In this document: positions 22,458-34,287 of the stretch, in pieces
Layout: each line of letters begins with the position of its first letter
Numbering within the stretch: the stretch's first letter is position 1
DNA from: Tuctoria greenei
Taxonomy: Eukaryota > Streptophyta > Magnoliopsida > Poales > Poaceae
NCBI GenBank assembly: GCA_036927565.1
Contig: JAYESD010000001.1
Location: 113,503,110 to 113,567,109, forward strand
Length of the DNA stretch: 64,000 bases
Direction of reading: 5' to 3'
Position numbers and translations under genes: made by a program
Notes under the pieces: generated by a model
Database searches by the model: none
Told to the model about the DNA's origin: nothing
What the model saw: only the letters and a program-made list of their open reading frames with translations

Positions 22458-23420
22458 ATGGCAGCACCAAGAATTCAGTTGCCTAATGGATGGGTGTTCT
22501 CAACATGCACCGGGCACGCCGGTTTTCCGGACGTGTTTGCACGGTTGCTCGGCCAGTTTGGCTATTTGGTGTTACCTAGCTATTGGGGCAAGAAGTTCCA
22601 GGAGGGCGGTATGTGGAGTTGCACCATCTACGTCGATGTGCCTGCCGGTCCACCGCACCTCGGATGGGCTCCATACTCCATCAAGATCAAAGGATTGATA
22701 TTAGAAGAAACATGGAGCTACGCCGCAAGTGTTGCCATAGGGAGGTTTTGCAAACTCCATTACCGTCATCTGGTGGGTACTCCGTATGAGTTCTTTCCAG
22801 TCAACGGCAGGGCTTCTGAAGCCTGGGCAACCCGCTTGCTTGCGGAGATGGGAGAGCATGGCGAAACATCCGCAACAGCCTTAGCGATGTATGCAGCAGC
22901 CTCACATCGCGAGAAGGGTAATCAAAGGACATGCATAAAAGAGTTAACAAACAATCTGAAGCAAGCCATGAAGCGAGCAAATCACTTTGAGTGGGCAAAT
23001 GACGGACTTAGGGATATGATGGCTCCTCTTAATCATCGTTTGAACCTTAGGGAGAATCAATGGCATGACGCTGTTATGGATTTGGCCGCGTCTCGCCAGG
23101 AGACTCTAGAGAGAGATATTGATCTGGAGGCAAGCCTACTTTATGGGCACCAACGGGACACACAGTTGAACGTGGTGACTGCAGACAGGGATCAGTCCAG
23201 AGTAGAGGCTCAGAGCTGGAAGACCAGCTGTGAACAGGCTCAGCAAGAGAATGAGGCCTGGGGGATGTTTATGATACAGGCAGATTGGCAAGCTATGGCT
23301 GCCAAGAAGACGTTGATGTTGAACGATGTATCAACTTCTACTCCAGCACCCGTATCAGAGGTGCCTAGCCCTGAAGATGAAGAAGAAGAAGACCCAGAGG
23401 AACTTGAATACGTCGAGTAG
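22458..23420 (+). CDS. ORF0, extra protein upstream of gag (320 aa)
   Basis: The chosen start MAAPRIQLPNGWVF is the ATG directly after TTTGTCCACAG. The frame is open 24 codons further up, but that part looks non-coding. The N-terminal 110 residues look globular, rich in Trp, Gly and aromatic residues (for example GQFGYLVLPSYWG and HLGWAPYSIKIKG). Residues of about 130-280 are charged and helical with coiled-coil character. The C-terminus is Ser/Thr/Pro-rich, then strongly acidic (DEEEEEDPEELEYVE). There is no signal peptide or membrane segment. It precedes gag by about 370 bp within the same element. Extra ORFs in this position are known in some rice gypsy families, but their function is unknown. 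It is intact with no internal stops, as expected for a young element. Confidence 0.75.
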   Translation: MAAPRIQLPNGWVFSTCTGHAGFPDVFARLLGQFGYLVLPSYWGKKFQEGGMWSCTIYVDVPAGPPHLGWAPYSIKIKGLILEETWSYAASVAIGRFCKLHYRHLVGTPYEFFPVNGRASEAWATRLLAEMGEHGETSATALAMYAAASHREKGNQRTCIKELTNNLKQAMKRANHFEWANDGLRDMMAPLNHRLNLRENQWHDAVMDLAASRQETLERDIDLEASLLYGHQRDTQLNVVTADRDQSRVEAQSWKTSCEQAQQENEAWGMFMIQADWQAMAAKKTLMLNDVSTSTPAPVSEVPSPEDEEEEDPEELEYVE

Positions 23421-23790
23421 AGCGTATTGAAGTTAGATGTGGTAGCACTTCCGCCAACACCGGGCGGCATATAGTTAAATGGTTGCTAGTGTTTCTCTTT
23501 TGTGACCATGTTTGTGTCATATTAAGAGTAATGGTTGTGGTGTCTAGCTAATTAGATGAGTATGACATGTCAGGAAGGCCAAGTATGGTAGAGATGTATT
23601 TCCATAAAGGGAGTCCATCATTTTGGGTTTACTACTGTAAACTTGGTCTTGAGATGATATATTTTGTATAAAGTTTGTGCTTTATCAATATATGTAAATG
23701 TTATACATCGTCTATTATTGTCTACCGCATTTCTAAGAGAGGATGAACTTGAGGCAATGGGACTTACCGTGTTATTCATTATATTGCAGT

Positions 23791-26700
23791 ATGGTGCGTA
23801 CTCGTACAGCCTCAGAGGTGGGAGGATCTAGTGGAGGACAGGGGGATGACACACCACCCCCGGGGCAGAATACGCCTCAGACGCAACCACCTCCACCACC
23901 TCCAACCACACTCCCCAGGAGTCTCGCGGAAGTTCTCGCTGCAGTGCTCGGCTCGCGCGACGAGCAAACCGAGTTACTGCGGACGTTGGTGCAGCACTCG
24001 TCCCGTCAAGGGGGACGACAGGATGATGGACCGCGTCAACAATTTCAGAGTTCCTACTCTGATTTCTCATCGACACACCCACCGGTATTCAGAGAAGCCG
24101 ATGAACCATTGGACGCGGATAACTGGCTCCGCACCATTGAAGGAAAGTTCGGTTTACTCGCGGTAACCGAACAGCAGAAGACGTTGTTTGCAGCACAACA
24201 ACTGCAAGGGTCTGCCGGTGCGTGGTGGGCCAATTACCTTGCCGCACGCCCCGCAGGCCATGTTGTAAGCTGGACCGAATTCCGGGAGGCATTTCGCGCC
24301 TACCACATCCCTCCCGGGATTATGAGGAGGAAGCTTCAAGAGTTCTTGGAGCTAAGGCAAGGAGGAAGGAGTGCATACGAATACTCCAAATCATTCAACC
24401 ACTTGGCCCAATATGCTCAGGACCAAGTGAATACCGAAGATCGGAAGCGGGAATGTTTCTACCGGGGTTTGAACCCCAAGTTGAAGGACAAGCTTGCTCT
24501 GTTCAACCGCGGCAACTTCAACGATATAGTCAATGCCGCTATCATGCAGGAGGACGCTACGCGCGAGCTGTCCTCCGATAAAAAGAAGAGGGGTGCTCCA
24601 CAGAGCAGCGGAGGTGGTGCTCCTCAGAAGTACCGTATGGTGTATCGATCACCATCCGGCCAGAGGTGGCAGCCGCCATCGCGACCACCAATGTTCCGTG
24701 GTCGTCAGTTCAACAACGGCGGATTTCGGCCGCAGCAACAACAGGGGATGGTTCCACGTGCACTTCCACCTCCACCACGTGCACCGGGATTCCGTCCTCC
24801 CCTTCGTATTGGCCAAACCCCGTACACGTGTTTCACGTGTGGACGTACGGGGCACTTCGCCAAGGATTGTCCGCAGAATCGACAAAGCGGAGGGCAATCA
24901 TCTTACCAGGGGGCCAACCAACCCCGCAACCAGCCCAAGAAGCTAGCCACCAGACCCGGCAACATCCACCACCTCGCTATCGAGGACGTTCCAGAAGGCG
25001 CACCCGTGCTCACGGATACGTTCTCTATCTTCAATCAACCCGTAGTCATACTCTTTGACTCCGGAGCTTCACACAATGTCATTAGTAAATCTTTTGTCGT
25101 TAAAAGTCAATTGCCTGTTATCTCCACAAAAACCCCATATGTGATTAGCACTCCAGCCGGGAAAACGGTAACAAATAAATTGGTTCCTGGAATCCCACTT
25201 AACCTAGATGGAACCATATATCTTACTTCATTTCTGATATTAGAACATCAAAAGCTAGATATCATCTTAGGAATGGCATGGTTGCAATACCATGGTGCTA
25301 TCCTTGATATCGTTCCTCGAAAAATTTATCTAAAATCTCCACTCCATCAGCCCCAGGTTCTCAATCTTGAGAACATCATTCCATTAGACCCATCCACTCA
25401 CAACACCGAGGTTATGGAACTTAAGGATATTCCGGTAGTATGTGAATACCCCGACGTGTTTCCTGAAGATCTCCCTGGGATGCTGCCAGAAAGGGATATA
25501 GAGTTCAAGATTGAACTTGCGCCCGGAACAGTGCCAGTTTCAAGACCACCCTACAAGATGGCACCCAAGGAACTTGCAGAACTGAAGGAACAATTAACTG
25601 AACTTGAGAGCAAAGGTTTTATTCGTCCAAGTTCATCACCATGGGGTTGTTCTGCACTGTTTGTAGAAAAGAAAGATAAGACCTTGAGGCTATGTGTAGA
25701 CTATCGTCCACTTAATGCTGTCACCATCAAGAACAAGTATCCACTACCGCGCATTGATATTCTTTTCGATCAATTAGTGGGTGCTAAAGTGTTTTTGAAT
25801 ATGGATCTTCGTTCTGGTTATCATCAAATTAGAATCTGACCAGAAGATATATCCAAAACAGCATTCTCAACAAGGTATGGACTGTATGAGTATCTGGTTA
25901 TGTCCTTCGGATTAACCAACGCCCCAGCTCATTTCATGTATCTCATGAACTCAGTGTTCATGCCGGAATTGGACAAGTTCGTCGTGGTCTTCATTGACGA
26001 CATACTTGTGTATTCAAAATCCGAAGAAGAACATATGCAACACTTGCATATTGTGCTTCAACGATTACGGGACCATCAGTTGTATGCTAAGTTCAGCAAG
26101 TGTGAATTCTGGATCAACCAGGTGCCATTTTTAGGGCACATCATATCAGCAGAAGGTATTGCAGTTGATCCAAGCAAGATCAAGCAAGTCCTCAAATGGG
26201 AGTCTCCAAAGTCTGTACATGAAGTCCGAAGTTTCCTGGGTTTAGCAGGATATTACCGGAGGTTTATACCCAGTTTCTCCAAAATAGCTAAACCAATGAC
26301 AGAACTTCTGAAGAAAGGACAAAAGTATGTATGGACTGAGGCATGTGAGGCAGGTTTCAAAGCGTTGGTAAAACACCTTACAACGGCACCAGTTTTAGCC
26401 CAACCAGACACAACCAAAGCATTTGATGTCTTTTGCGACGCATCTGGGATTGGTTTAGGTTGTGTATTAATGCAAGAGCGAAGAGTGATCGCGTATGGAT
26501 CGCGACAGCTTCGGAACCACGAGCAGCACTACCCGACTCATGATCTTGAGCTGGCTGCTGTGGTGTTAGCATTGAAGATGTGGAGGCATTATCTACTGGG
26601 TAATTTAGTACACCTCTACACTGATCACAAAAGCTTGAAATACATCTTCACCCAGAAGGATTTGAATATGCGACAAAGGCGATGGTTAGAATTGATCAAG

Positions 26701-28314
26701 GATTATGAGATTGAGATCCACTACCATCCAGGCAAGGCGAATGTAGTCGCCGATGCACTGAGCCGCAAGTCCCATGTCAACAATCTTTCCCTCACCACAA
26801 TGGAAGGTAAAGAAGGACAGAGTCTTTACTTGGTTCCATATGCAGCACTCTACAACCTAGCTCTCATTCCTACCATCAGGGAGGATATTGTAGCAGCTCA
26901 GAAGGAAGACAAGGGGATGTCGCATATTCGACAAAGAATGATAAAGGGGGAAATGAAATGTTTCCATAGTGACAAAGAGGGTACCATCTGGTTTAACGAC
27001 CGTATAGTGGTACCCCGAAACATGGAACTTAGAAAGAAGATACTGGACGAAGCTCATTTGTCCAAGTATTCCATTCATCCGGGAAGCAACAAGATGTACC
27101 AAGATTTGAAGAAGAAATTCTGGTGGACTCGGATGAAGAGAGAAGTAGCTAAATACGTGTCCGAGTGTGATACGTGCCGGCGAGTAAAGGCCGACCATAT
27201 GAAGGCAGCTGGACAGCTTCAACCTTTAAGCATACCGGCTTGGAAATGGGAGGATATCAGTATGGATTTCATTGTTGGGTTGCCTCCCACTCTCCATAAA
27301 CACGACTCCATTTGGGTGATCGTTGACCGATTGACCAAATCGGCTCATTTCATACCGGTCCGCGTGGCATACGATGCGAGGCGATACGCGGAAATTTATA
27401 TCTCCAGAATAATATGTCTACATGGTGTACCCTGTACCATCATCTCAGATCGTGGAGCTGTATTTGTTTCGCGATTCTGGGAGCATCTCCATGCTGCACT
27501 AGGAACCAAGTTAATTCGGAGCTCGGCCTATCATCCTCAGACCGATGGTCAGACCGAACGGGTGAATCAAGTGCTAGAAGACATGCTTCGTGCCTGTGCC
27601 ATCCACCAGGGCAAGAACTGGGATGATTATCTACCATTGGCGGAATTTTCGTACAACAACAGTTACCAGGCTAGCCTCCAGATGGCGCCATATGAAGCTC
27701 TCTATGGCCGAAAGTGTCGCACACCCTTGAGCTGGTGCGAATCAGGTGAACGGGCAGTGTACGGTATCGACTTAGTAAATGAAGCCGAGGATCGAGTTCG
27801 CACTATTCAGGCGAATCTCAAAGCTGCTCAGTCTCGTCAGAAGAGCTACGCGGACAAACGACGTCGACCTCTTCACTTCGAAGTTGGAGATCAAGTTTAT
27901 CTTCGGGTATCCCCTATGAAAGGTATCCATCGATTCGGAATGAAAGGGAAGCTAGCCCCACGTTTTATTGGGCCATTCGCAATCCTAGCACAATGCGGAC
28001 CTGTGGCATATCAATTAGAGTTACCACCGTCACTTTCAGGGGTTCACAATGTGTTCCACGTTTCTCAGTTACGAAAGTGTCTTAAAACTCCCGCTGATGT
28101 CCGTATAGATGATTTGGAAGCTCTCCAACCAGATCTCACCTATTCCGAGCATCCAACTCAGATCATCGATGAAAAGACTCGCACCACAAGAAGCCGCACC
28201 TTGCATTTCTATAAGGTTTTGTGGAGCAACCACAGTGCGGAAGAAGCCACGTGGGAAAGCGAGGAGTATCTTAGAACGAACTATCCGAACTTGTTAGCGG
28301 CATATGTTCGATAG
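23791..28314 (+). pseudogene. Tekay-B gag-pol polyprotein, one in-frame TGA
   Basis: One frame of 1508 codons starts at MVRTRTASEVGG, the ATG one base after a TTGCAG acceptor-like site. Gag has a capsid part (about residues 85-250) and a CCHC zinc knuckle at 347-360 (CFTCGRTGHFAKDC). The protease motif DSGA is at 423-426. The reverse transcriptase carries FIDD at 734-737. RNase H has D883 in FCDAS and a TDHKS motif. The integrase has an HHCC region ending CDTCRRVK and the catalytic triad D1159, D1220, E1256 with D-35-E spacing. A GPF segment and a chromodomain-like tail end in LLAAYVR. The single defect is TGA at codon 683 (25837-25839), inside the RT before FIDD, where the family normally has Arg. 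CGA to TGA in a CpG explains it. The copy as sequenced would yield only a truncated protein. Confidence 0.93.
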
Positions 28315-28358
28315 ATCCTTTTTCCTTTACCTCCTTTTGTAATCTCGGGACGAGATTC

Positions 28359-28375
28359 TTTTAAGGGGGGAGGAA
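28359..28375 (+). other. Tekay-B polypurine tract
   Basis: TTTTAAGGGGGGAGGAA directly precedes the 3' LTR start at 28376. It is where plus-strand DNA synthesis would begin. Confidence 0.9.
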
Positions 28376-31300
28376 TGTAAAACCCCACTTTTATGGCATG
28401 TTAAGTTCATATGGGTTTTGTGATCAACTATTTTGGATCTCCAATATAATGGTACACATGAACTATGCCATCCAAAACTTTTCCTACACTCTTTGTTAGA
28501 TTCTTTTATCATGGGTATTAGACTTCACCATGAATCCAAATTATATTATATTCACCTTTTAAGAATAAGAATTTTTGGATAAGGATTAGTAAGCAATGCA
28601 CAATGAAGCCCTAATAAGCTCTAAACCAAATATTCAAATTAAGGGCTCTAAATTTTTCCATGAGCTCCTAAATTCCTCAATAGCATGCTTACAAAGTTTC
28701 AAGATTTTAGAAACTCATCTACTATTTTTACTGAGGTGCTTGGCAAATTTGAATCAAATTCAAATCTGAATTTTAATTCTTCTCCAACTTCTTTAAACAT
28801 AAGAATTGAGTTCACCATTGTGTTCAGAATAATTCATGGGCCATCTCCACAAAATTTCATGATTTTTGGAGTTGATCTTCTATTTTTAAATGAATTAGTA
28901 ACTGAACTGTGGGGAGAATCACTGGACAGTGGGCCCCACATGTCAGCCCCCTTTTAAACGGATCAGCTCAAACCCCGCCACCTCTGCACCGACGCGCCCC
29001 CGCTCGACACCGCGCGTGCGCATGCAGCTCCAGCGAGCTGCCTGCCTGCTCGCCGCGGCCCTATAAAAGGCCGGCCGAAGCTCCCTTTAATCCTCATCCC
29101 CGATCACAGCTCCACTGCCTCGCCACTATTCTTTCGCCGCGCGCCATCGCCGCCGCTCGCCACTGCTCCGCGGCGTGCCGCCGTTCCGCGCCGTTTCAAG
29201 CCTAGCTCCAAAGAGCAAAAAGGTGCGCCTGATCAAACTCTAGCTCATGGTACAAACCGTTTCCCTTATCGTTGAAGCCTGAGCAAGTTATTGTTCGTTT
29301 CCTCTACGGCCGAGGGTAGATAGCTAGCTATGATTTCATGTCAAATTCCTTTTCGGCAAGCAATCATCCTTTGCAATTACTTAGAGATAGTTTCTATAGG
29401 CCCTAGCGATCCTGTCTGAGCAAAAACCTTTAAGGATCATCAAGCAACGGCTCTGAATTTCGAGTTTTGCTCGCCGCCGGTGAGAAAACCTCGGTTCACC
29501 GTCGAACTCATGATTCCCGGCAACTCACTCCCCTTCTGCGCCCATATCCTTGAACTCCATCATCCCAGAAAGGTTTTGGAGCAATTCCCAAGTGATTTGA
29601 GCTACTCTATAGAGAGTTCTATGATGCCCGAGCGCTCATCGCCGCCACCGCCGTCGCACGACCTTTTCCGGCGAGCTTCAAGACCCACTGACCTCACCAT
29701 CGTGCTCAGCGACCCCAAAAACCCCCAGGCGGCAAGTTTCCACGAATCTGGTGCGTTGGATTGGCCGGCGGCGAGGCTCGCCGGAGAGCACCGCCGCGGG
29801 AACCCCGCGCGCCGCCCGCGTCGGGAGGTAGAAGACGACGCGGCGGGTCCCGCGTGTCAGCGGCGGTAAATCCCGTCGGATCAGGTGTGGCCACGGGATT
29901 TGCTGTGGCTACGCGGTGGGAATCTGTGGCCCCCGTGTGGTTTAAATACTATTGGTTCATTTTAAAACAGTGGGGCCCACGAGTTAAATCAAATTAGGAA
30001 ATTATTCCAGATTAGGCTCCAACTTAGAAAATCCATAACTTTCTGTAGGATACTCCAAAATTCTTCAAACAAATTTTGTTCGAAAGCTCTTGAGCTCTAG
30101 TTTCTGTCAATACCAATTAGGTTCTGTGGAACTCAGAGTTAAATTCTGTAGAAAATAATCTTTCCTAATGCAAGTGCAATTTTTCCAGACAAGATATCCA
30201 CGGGAAAAATACCCAAAATTCACATAAAATTTATTGTCCTATTCTTGATTATCAGGCAAAATTTGGGAGCCATAGCACCTTTTCAACTCTCTGTATAATT
30301 CAATTTCCTTTTTCAGTTATTGAATTTTCACAGCTTTTAGGTTGCTTTATTAGGTCCCAAAATTTTACTGAGTCTTCCTTTAGTCATACCCTAGCTCCTG
30401 TTAAAGTCTTGGATTTAATTAACCTACTATACTAGTCCTAAACCAGTTACAAACTAAATAATTGATTTAATGTCTAGAAACTCAATTATAAAGTAAATTC
30501 AGAAATTCTTGCCGAATCAGAAATACGATAACTCCTTCCCCACAGCTTAGAAAATTATGAAACAAATTTTGCTAAGACCAGGACCACTCCCTCCATCTTG
30601 ATTTTCAACTGTTAGCTAGGTTCAAGCTACAGTTTCCTCTCGGAAATTTTTTGGAAGTTGATTGCTTGCCATACTTTCGGAGGCCACAATCTGCTATGAT
30701 CATCTCCTGTTCTTTGCAAGAGCCTTGATCACCTTCCATAGTATCTACCATCGAAGTTCCAAAGCCAATTAAGGTCTCTGTCTTATAGTGATCACCATGA
30801 ATTACCTTATGGTCTTAAAATAAATAAATTTCAAAGTCATTTATATATCCATGTTATCTGCATATCGTATAGTGACCGAAGTCGAGGAGGAGCCAGAAGC
30901 CTTGGAAGAGAACCTTCCAATTTTTAACTCAGAACCTGACCTGCAACAAGGCAAGCCCCGGTTTGCATTTAAGTCGCTTATGAGCTTTTGCTTTATCACT
31001 ATGATGAATAGTATATGAATTGTGCATTACGTTTAGGGTGAATGATACTCCACTTGCATGACCAAAAATCCCAGGGGTTTATTTGGCACGAGTTACAGTT
31101 TGACCTGTAGTAACTGCTTTGCTAGTGCATAGGAGATCCGGTAGAAGTCGAGTAGTTGGAATCTACTCGCGAGAGATGTATCTCACAGGATTGGTTGAAT
31201 AGAAAATGGCTTAATATAATGAAATTGAGACCGGGCAGGGAATGGATAGGAAGCGGCGAGAATTGAGTCTCGGTCGCATAGCCCTGCCTGTGTCGATTAA

Positions 31301-32406
31301 GGCCCGTCCGTATGCAGCCCCTTCGGACAAGCTTGAATTGTACCGGCAATATAATGGACATATGGAATCCAATAAACTGATGTAACTTGATAACTGGGAT
31401 GTTGAGACCCATTAACTCACCATCGATAGGGGTGGGTTGAGGACAGTAAGGTGTAAATCGGTCGGCGGACACATGAGGTGTTCCGTGCGGAGACCTTCTG
31501 TTTGCGGAGGTGAGACGGGCTCAGCATTTGAGTTTCTTGTGAAAGGTGGCCATATACGCCTAGTACTGAAGTGTTATGTAGGTACAGGTGTGCTCGCTGA
31601 CACTTCCGAACGACGTATGTGTCGTGTTGTCCGGGTGTGTCCTGATTGCAATCACTGTCCCTCGCAGTAATAGAGTACCACTTGTTCACTGAGCGGTGAC
31701 GTAGTAAATACTAAAGAAGTCAGGAAAGTCATATGATTTTGAATTATAATTACTTTGCAACTTTGTTTGGTTTAGAGATAGTGTAACTAAAGATTTACAA
31801 TTTCCCCATACTTTAGCTGTAATAGCATTATGTGCTTTGGGCATGTCATATCATCGGTAAAGCGTTTCTTGTTTGATCGTGGAGCCCATGATGTGCCGTG
31901 CTCAGAGAATGTCATTTGCTACTTAAAACTTGGTTATAAGGATCCACTTGTAGGCGAGTTATTTATGCTATTCCTTACCTATGTTTAGTGTCCCCGTGCA
32001 TCTGTCTAGTGAGACGGTTAAGTCTTGCTGAGCCTTAAGCTCACGTTTGCAGTTAACGAGTTTTTGCAGGTTACCCTATTGAGGATAGGTTTGACGATGA
32101 GGCAACACCCCCTCCAGGGTGTACAGCCGAGTGGGAACCCTGCACGCCGCCATAGTTTGAGTGTTGCTAGTGCAAAGTATCTCTGGCATGGAAAACTTTG
32201 CTTTTTGCATAGCTAGTGCTGAGAGCGTAGCTATGGTATGTATATATTTCTTTACATCCGCTAGTATTGTGAAAACTTCCGCTGTGTATTAAATAAAAGA
32301 CTTGGTCTTGTACTTTATTCTGGTTCTATTCTTGTAAACTGTTGGGTGTCGCATCGCACGACACCACCCAATGAGATCCTCGGATGTGTGGACTCCGGTC
32401 CCCACA
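28376..32406 (+). repeat. Tekay-B 3' LTR (4031 bp)
   Basis: It is nearly identical to 16484-20497. It contains 17 bp near 29510 that the 5' LTR lacks. It ends CCCCACA before GTGAT. Confidence 0.95.
29061..29070 (+). promoter_or_regulatory. Tekay-B 3' LTR TATA box
   Basis: CTATAAAAGG is identical to 17169-17178. It could drive readout transcription into the flanking Tekay-A sequence. Confidence 0.7.
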
Positions 32407-32411
32407 GTGAT
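32407..32411. other. Target-site duplication, right copy (GTGAT)
   Basis: It is identical to 16479-16483. Tekay-A LTR sequence resumes immediately after it. Confidence 0.95.
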
Positions 32412-34287
32412 GTCTCCAACTGAGCACATGTTCAACCAAGGGCCTCCTCTTGAGCCATTCGGATCCCAGGGTAGTTCCACCAATCATCAACAAACCCAAT
32501 CCAACTACCCCTTCCCTGAGCATCCTTAATGGTCCAAATAGCAATGGCAAAGTCCTAATTAATCAGCTACGCTGCACCCATACTTGGCCTCGTGGTGGCA
32601 CTGTAAATCCTAGATGGTCGCTCCACGAACCGGTCCTTAGATCTAAAGCAAGCAAACCACCATACATCCAAACGATCCACATACCAGGCTTGCTTGGATC
32701 ACCCATTACCATATCATATTTTAACTAGTTCATGTTAACCATAATCTCATAAATGCATAATTAAGTTAAGTGGCATGGTTGTTTTCCCATCCCAATTAAT
32801 TAAGCGACGCAAAAAAGTAAAAAGCCCATCCCGACTCTCTACCATAAATTCCAGGTGACAAGGGTGGTTAAACAAAACTAGTAAACTTCCTACCATAGGA
32901 TTAACATCAAATTGACACAAGCATGCAGTTTTGCAAGCAAAACAATTATTTAAAAAAGATCAATATGATTCAAGGACACTTGTCTTGCTCTTGGGATTGA
33001 TTAGGATCAAAGACTTCAAACTCTTGGTGCTGGAGATCCTCCACGGCACTCTCTAGCGCAAATCCATATAGTCTGCACAATAAACATACAAGACAAGAAA
33101 CACAATCAAAGAGTGCACAAATATTACTCAATATAACATGACATGCATGAATAATGCAAATGAAAGGTGAAACTTGTTAATAGATTGCTTTTAAATGATC
33201 ACTTACTAGTTCTAATTTCTTTTAACAAGTTTACATAGGTTTGGAGTTTATTTGATCAAATTTTAGAATTAACTCAACACAATTTAACCTAGAAAATCTG
33301 GCTAGTCCGCTAGGGATCGGACAAGTCCGCACTGCGCGAAACTGATGAACTAGGGCTTTCTAGATCGACGTGGATTTGGAGATTTGGGTTTGAATTATCA
33401 TAAGGAAAAGAGAATAGAAGGTATACCATGTGCTTAGAACTCCAATGAATTGAGAAACTTGGAGGTATCACTTGGATCTTGATGACATAGGGTTGGTGAT
33501 GAACTTGGAGATGAATTGGTGATGAAGAACGAAACTTGATGGAGATCTTGATCCTCTTTCGTTTTCTCCTCTTCTTCTTCTTGCTTGGGATCTCCTCATC
33601 CCTCCTTGATGGTGGCTCTCCACGAACTAGGGTTTGGGTGGGGTGGAAAAGTGGCAAATAGATGTCAAGCCAAAGGGTAAGGTTGTTTATCTAGAGGTGA
33701 GGCTAGGGTTATACGGATTTCGAGTTTGAGAGGAGTAGAGGCCGGTTTAGAGTCCCACATGGGCTCTAAAAGAGTTAGGCACGAGGTCCCTAGGCCCACT
33801 TAACATAAAACCCAAGAAACAAGTCATGAAACAAAAGATCAACTCGGAGTCGCGAAATATCAGACAAGTCCAAAAAAGGACCGGACTAGTCTGAAGTTGT
33901 CCATCGAGAAATCGGACAACTCTGGCCAAAAATCGGGCAAGTCAGACTTTAGTCAGAGAGGAAAATGGACAAGTCTGCTGGAACACCAGACTAGTCTGGA
34001 CAAGTCCAGGCACTTAGCAATTTTTCAAGGATTCTTGGAACACTGGACTAGTCCGCATAGGACCGGACAAGTACGATCGAGGTCAAAGCAAAAACGGACA
34101 AGTACGATCGAGGTCAAAGAGAAATCGGACTAGTTCTCACTAAAATCGGACTAGTCCGCACTTTGAAGAATTTTAAGTGCGGTTTTGTTCCAAATCAATT
34201 TTAAACTCATTCCTCTTTATGTGGATTAATCTTGAACATGTATATGAATGTATGTAGGGCATGATTCATGAAAATGATGGTGTTACA
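32412..34287 (-). repeat. Tekay-A 3' LTR, right part
   Basis: It is the continuation of 15617-16483 and matches 40008-41903. It ends GGTGTTACA. The TATA position near 33686 reads TTTATCTAG and is mutated, unlike in the 5' LTR. Confidence 0.9.
33860..34160. repeat. Inverted CGGAC half-site array (Tekay-A 3' LTR)
   Basis: About ten motif copies remain and several are mutated. The array is somewhat shorter than in the other LTR copies. Confidence 0.8.

Larger units (their letters stand above)
16484..32406 (+). mobile_element. Tekay-B: near-intact young Ty3/gypsy chromovirus with extra ORF
   Basis: It is 15923 bp long, with LTRs of 4014 and 4031 bp, a tRNA-Met-type primer site, ORF0, gag-pol, a polypurine tract and a perfect 5-bp target duplication. 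The LTR pair differs by about 22 substitutions on reading, plus one 17-bp indel. It sits inside the 3' LTR of Tekay-A. The integrase tail carries a chromodomain-like segment, as in Tekay/Del chromoviruses. An additional ORF before gag is known from some rice gypsy families (RIRE3/RIRE8, from memory). It lacks only an uninterrupted gag-pol. Confidence 0.93.

Noticed and set aside
25837..25839. TGA as programmed readthrough or recoding
   Set aside because: It sits in the middle of the RT domain, not at the gag/pol boundary, and the family codes Arg there. A point mutation is simpler.
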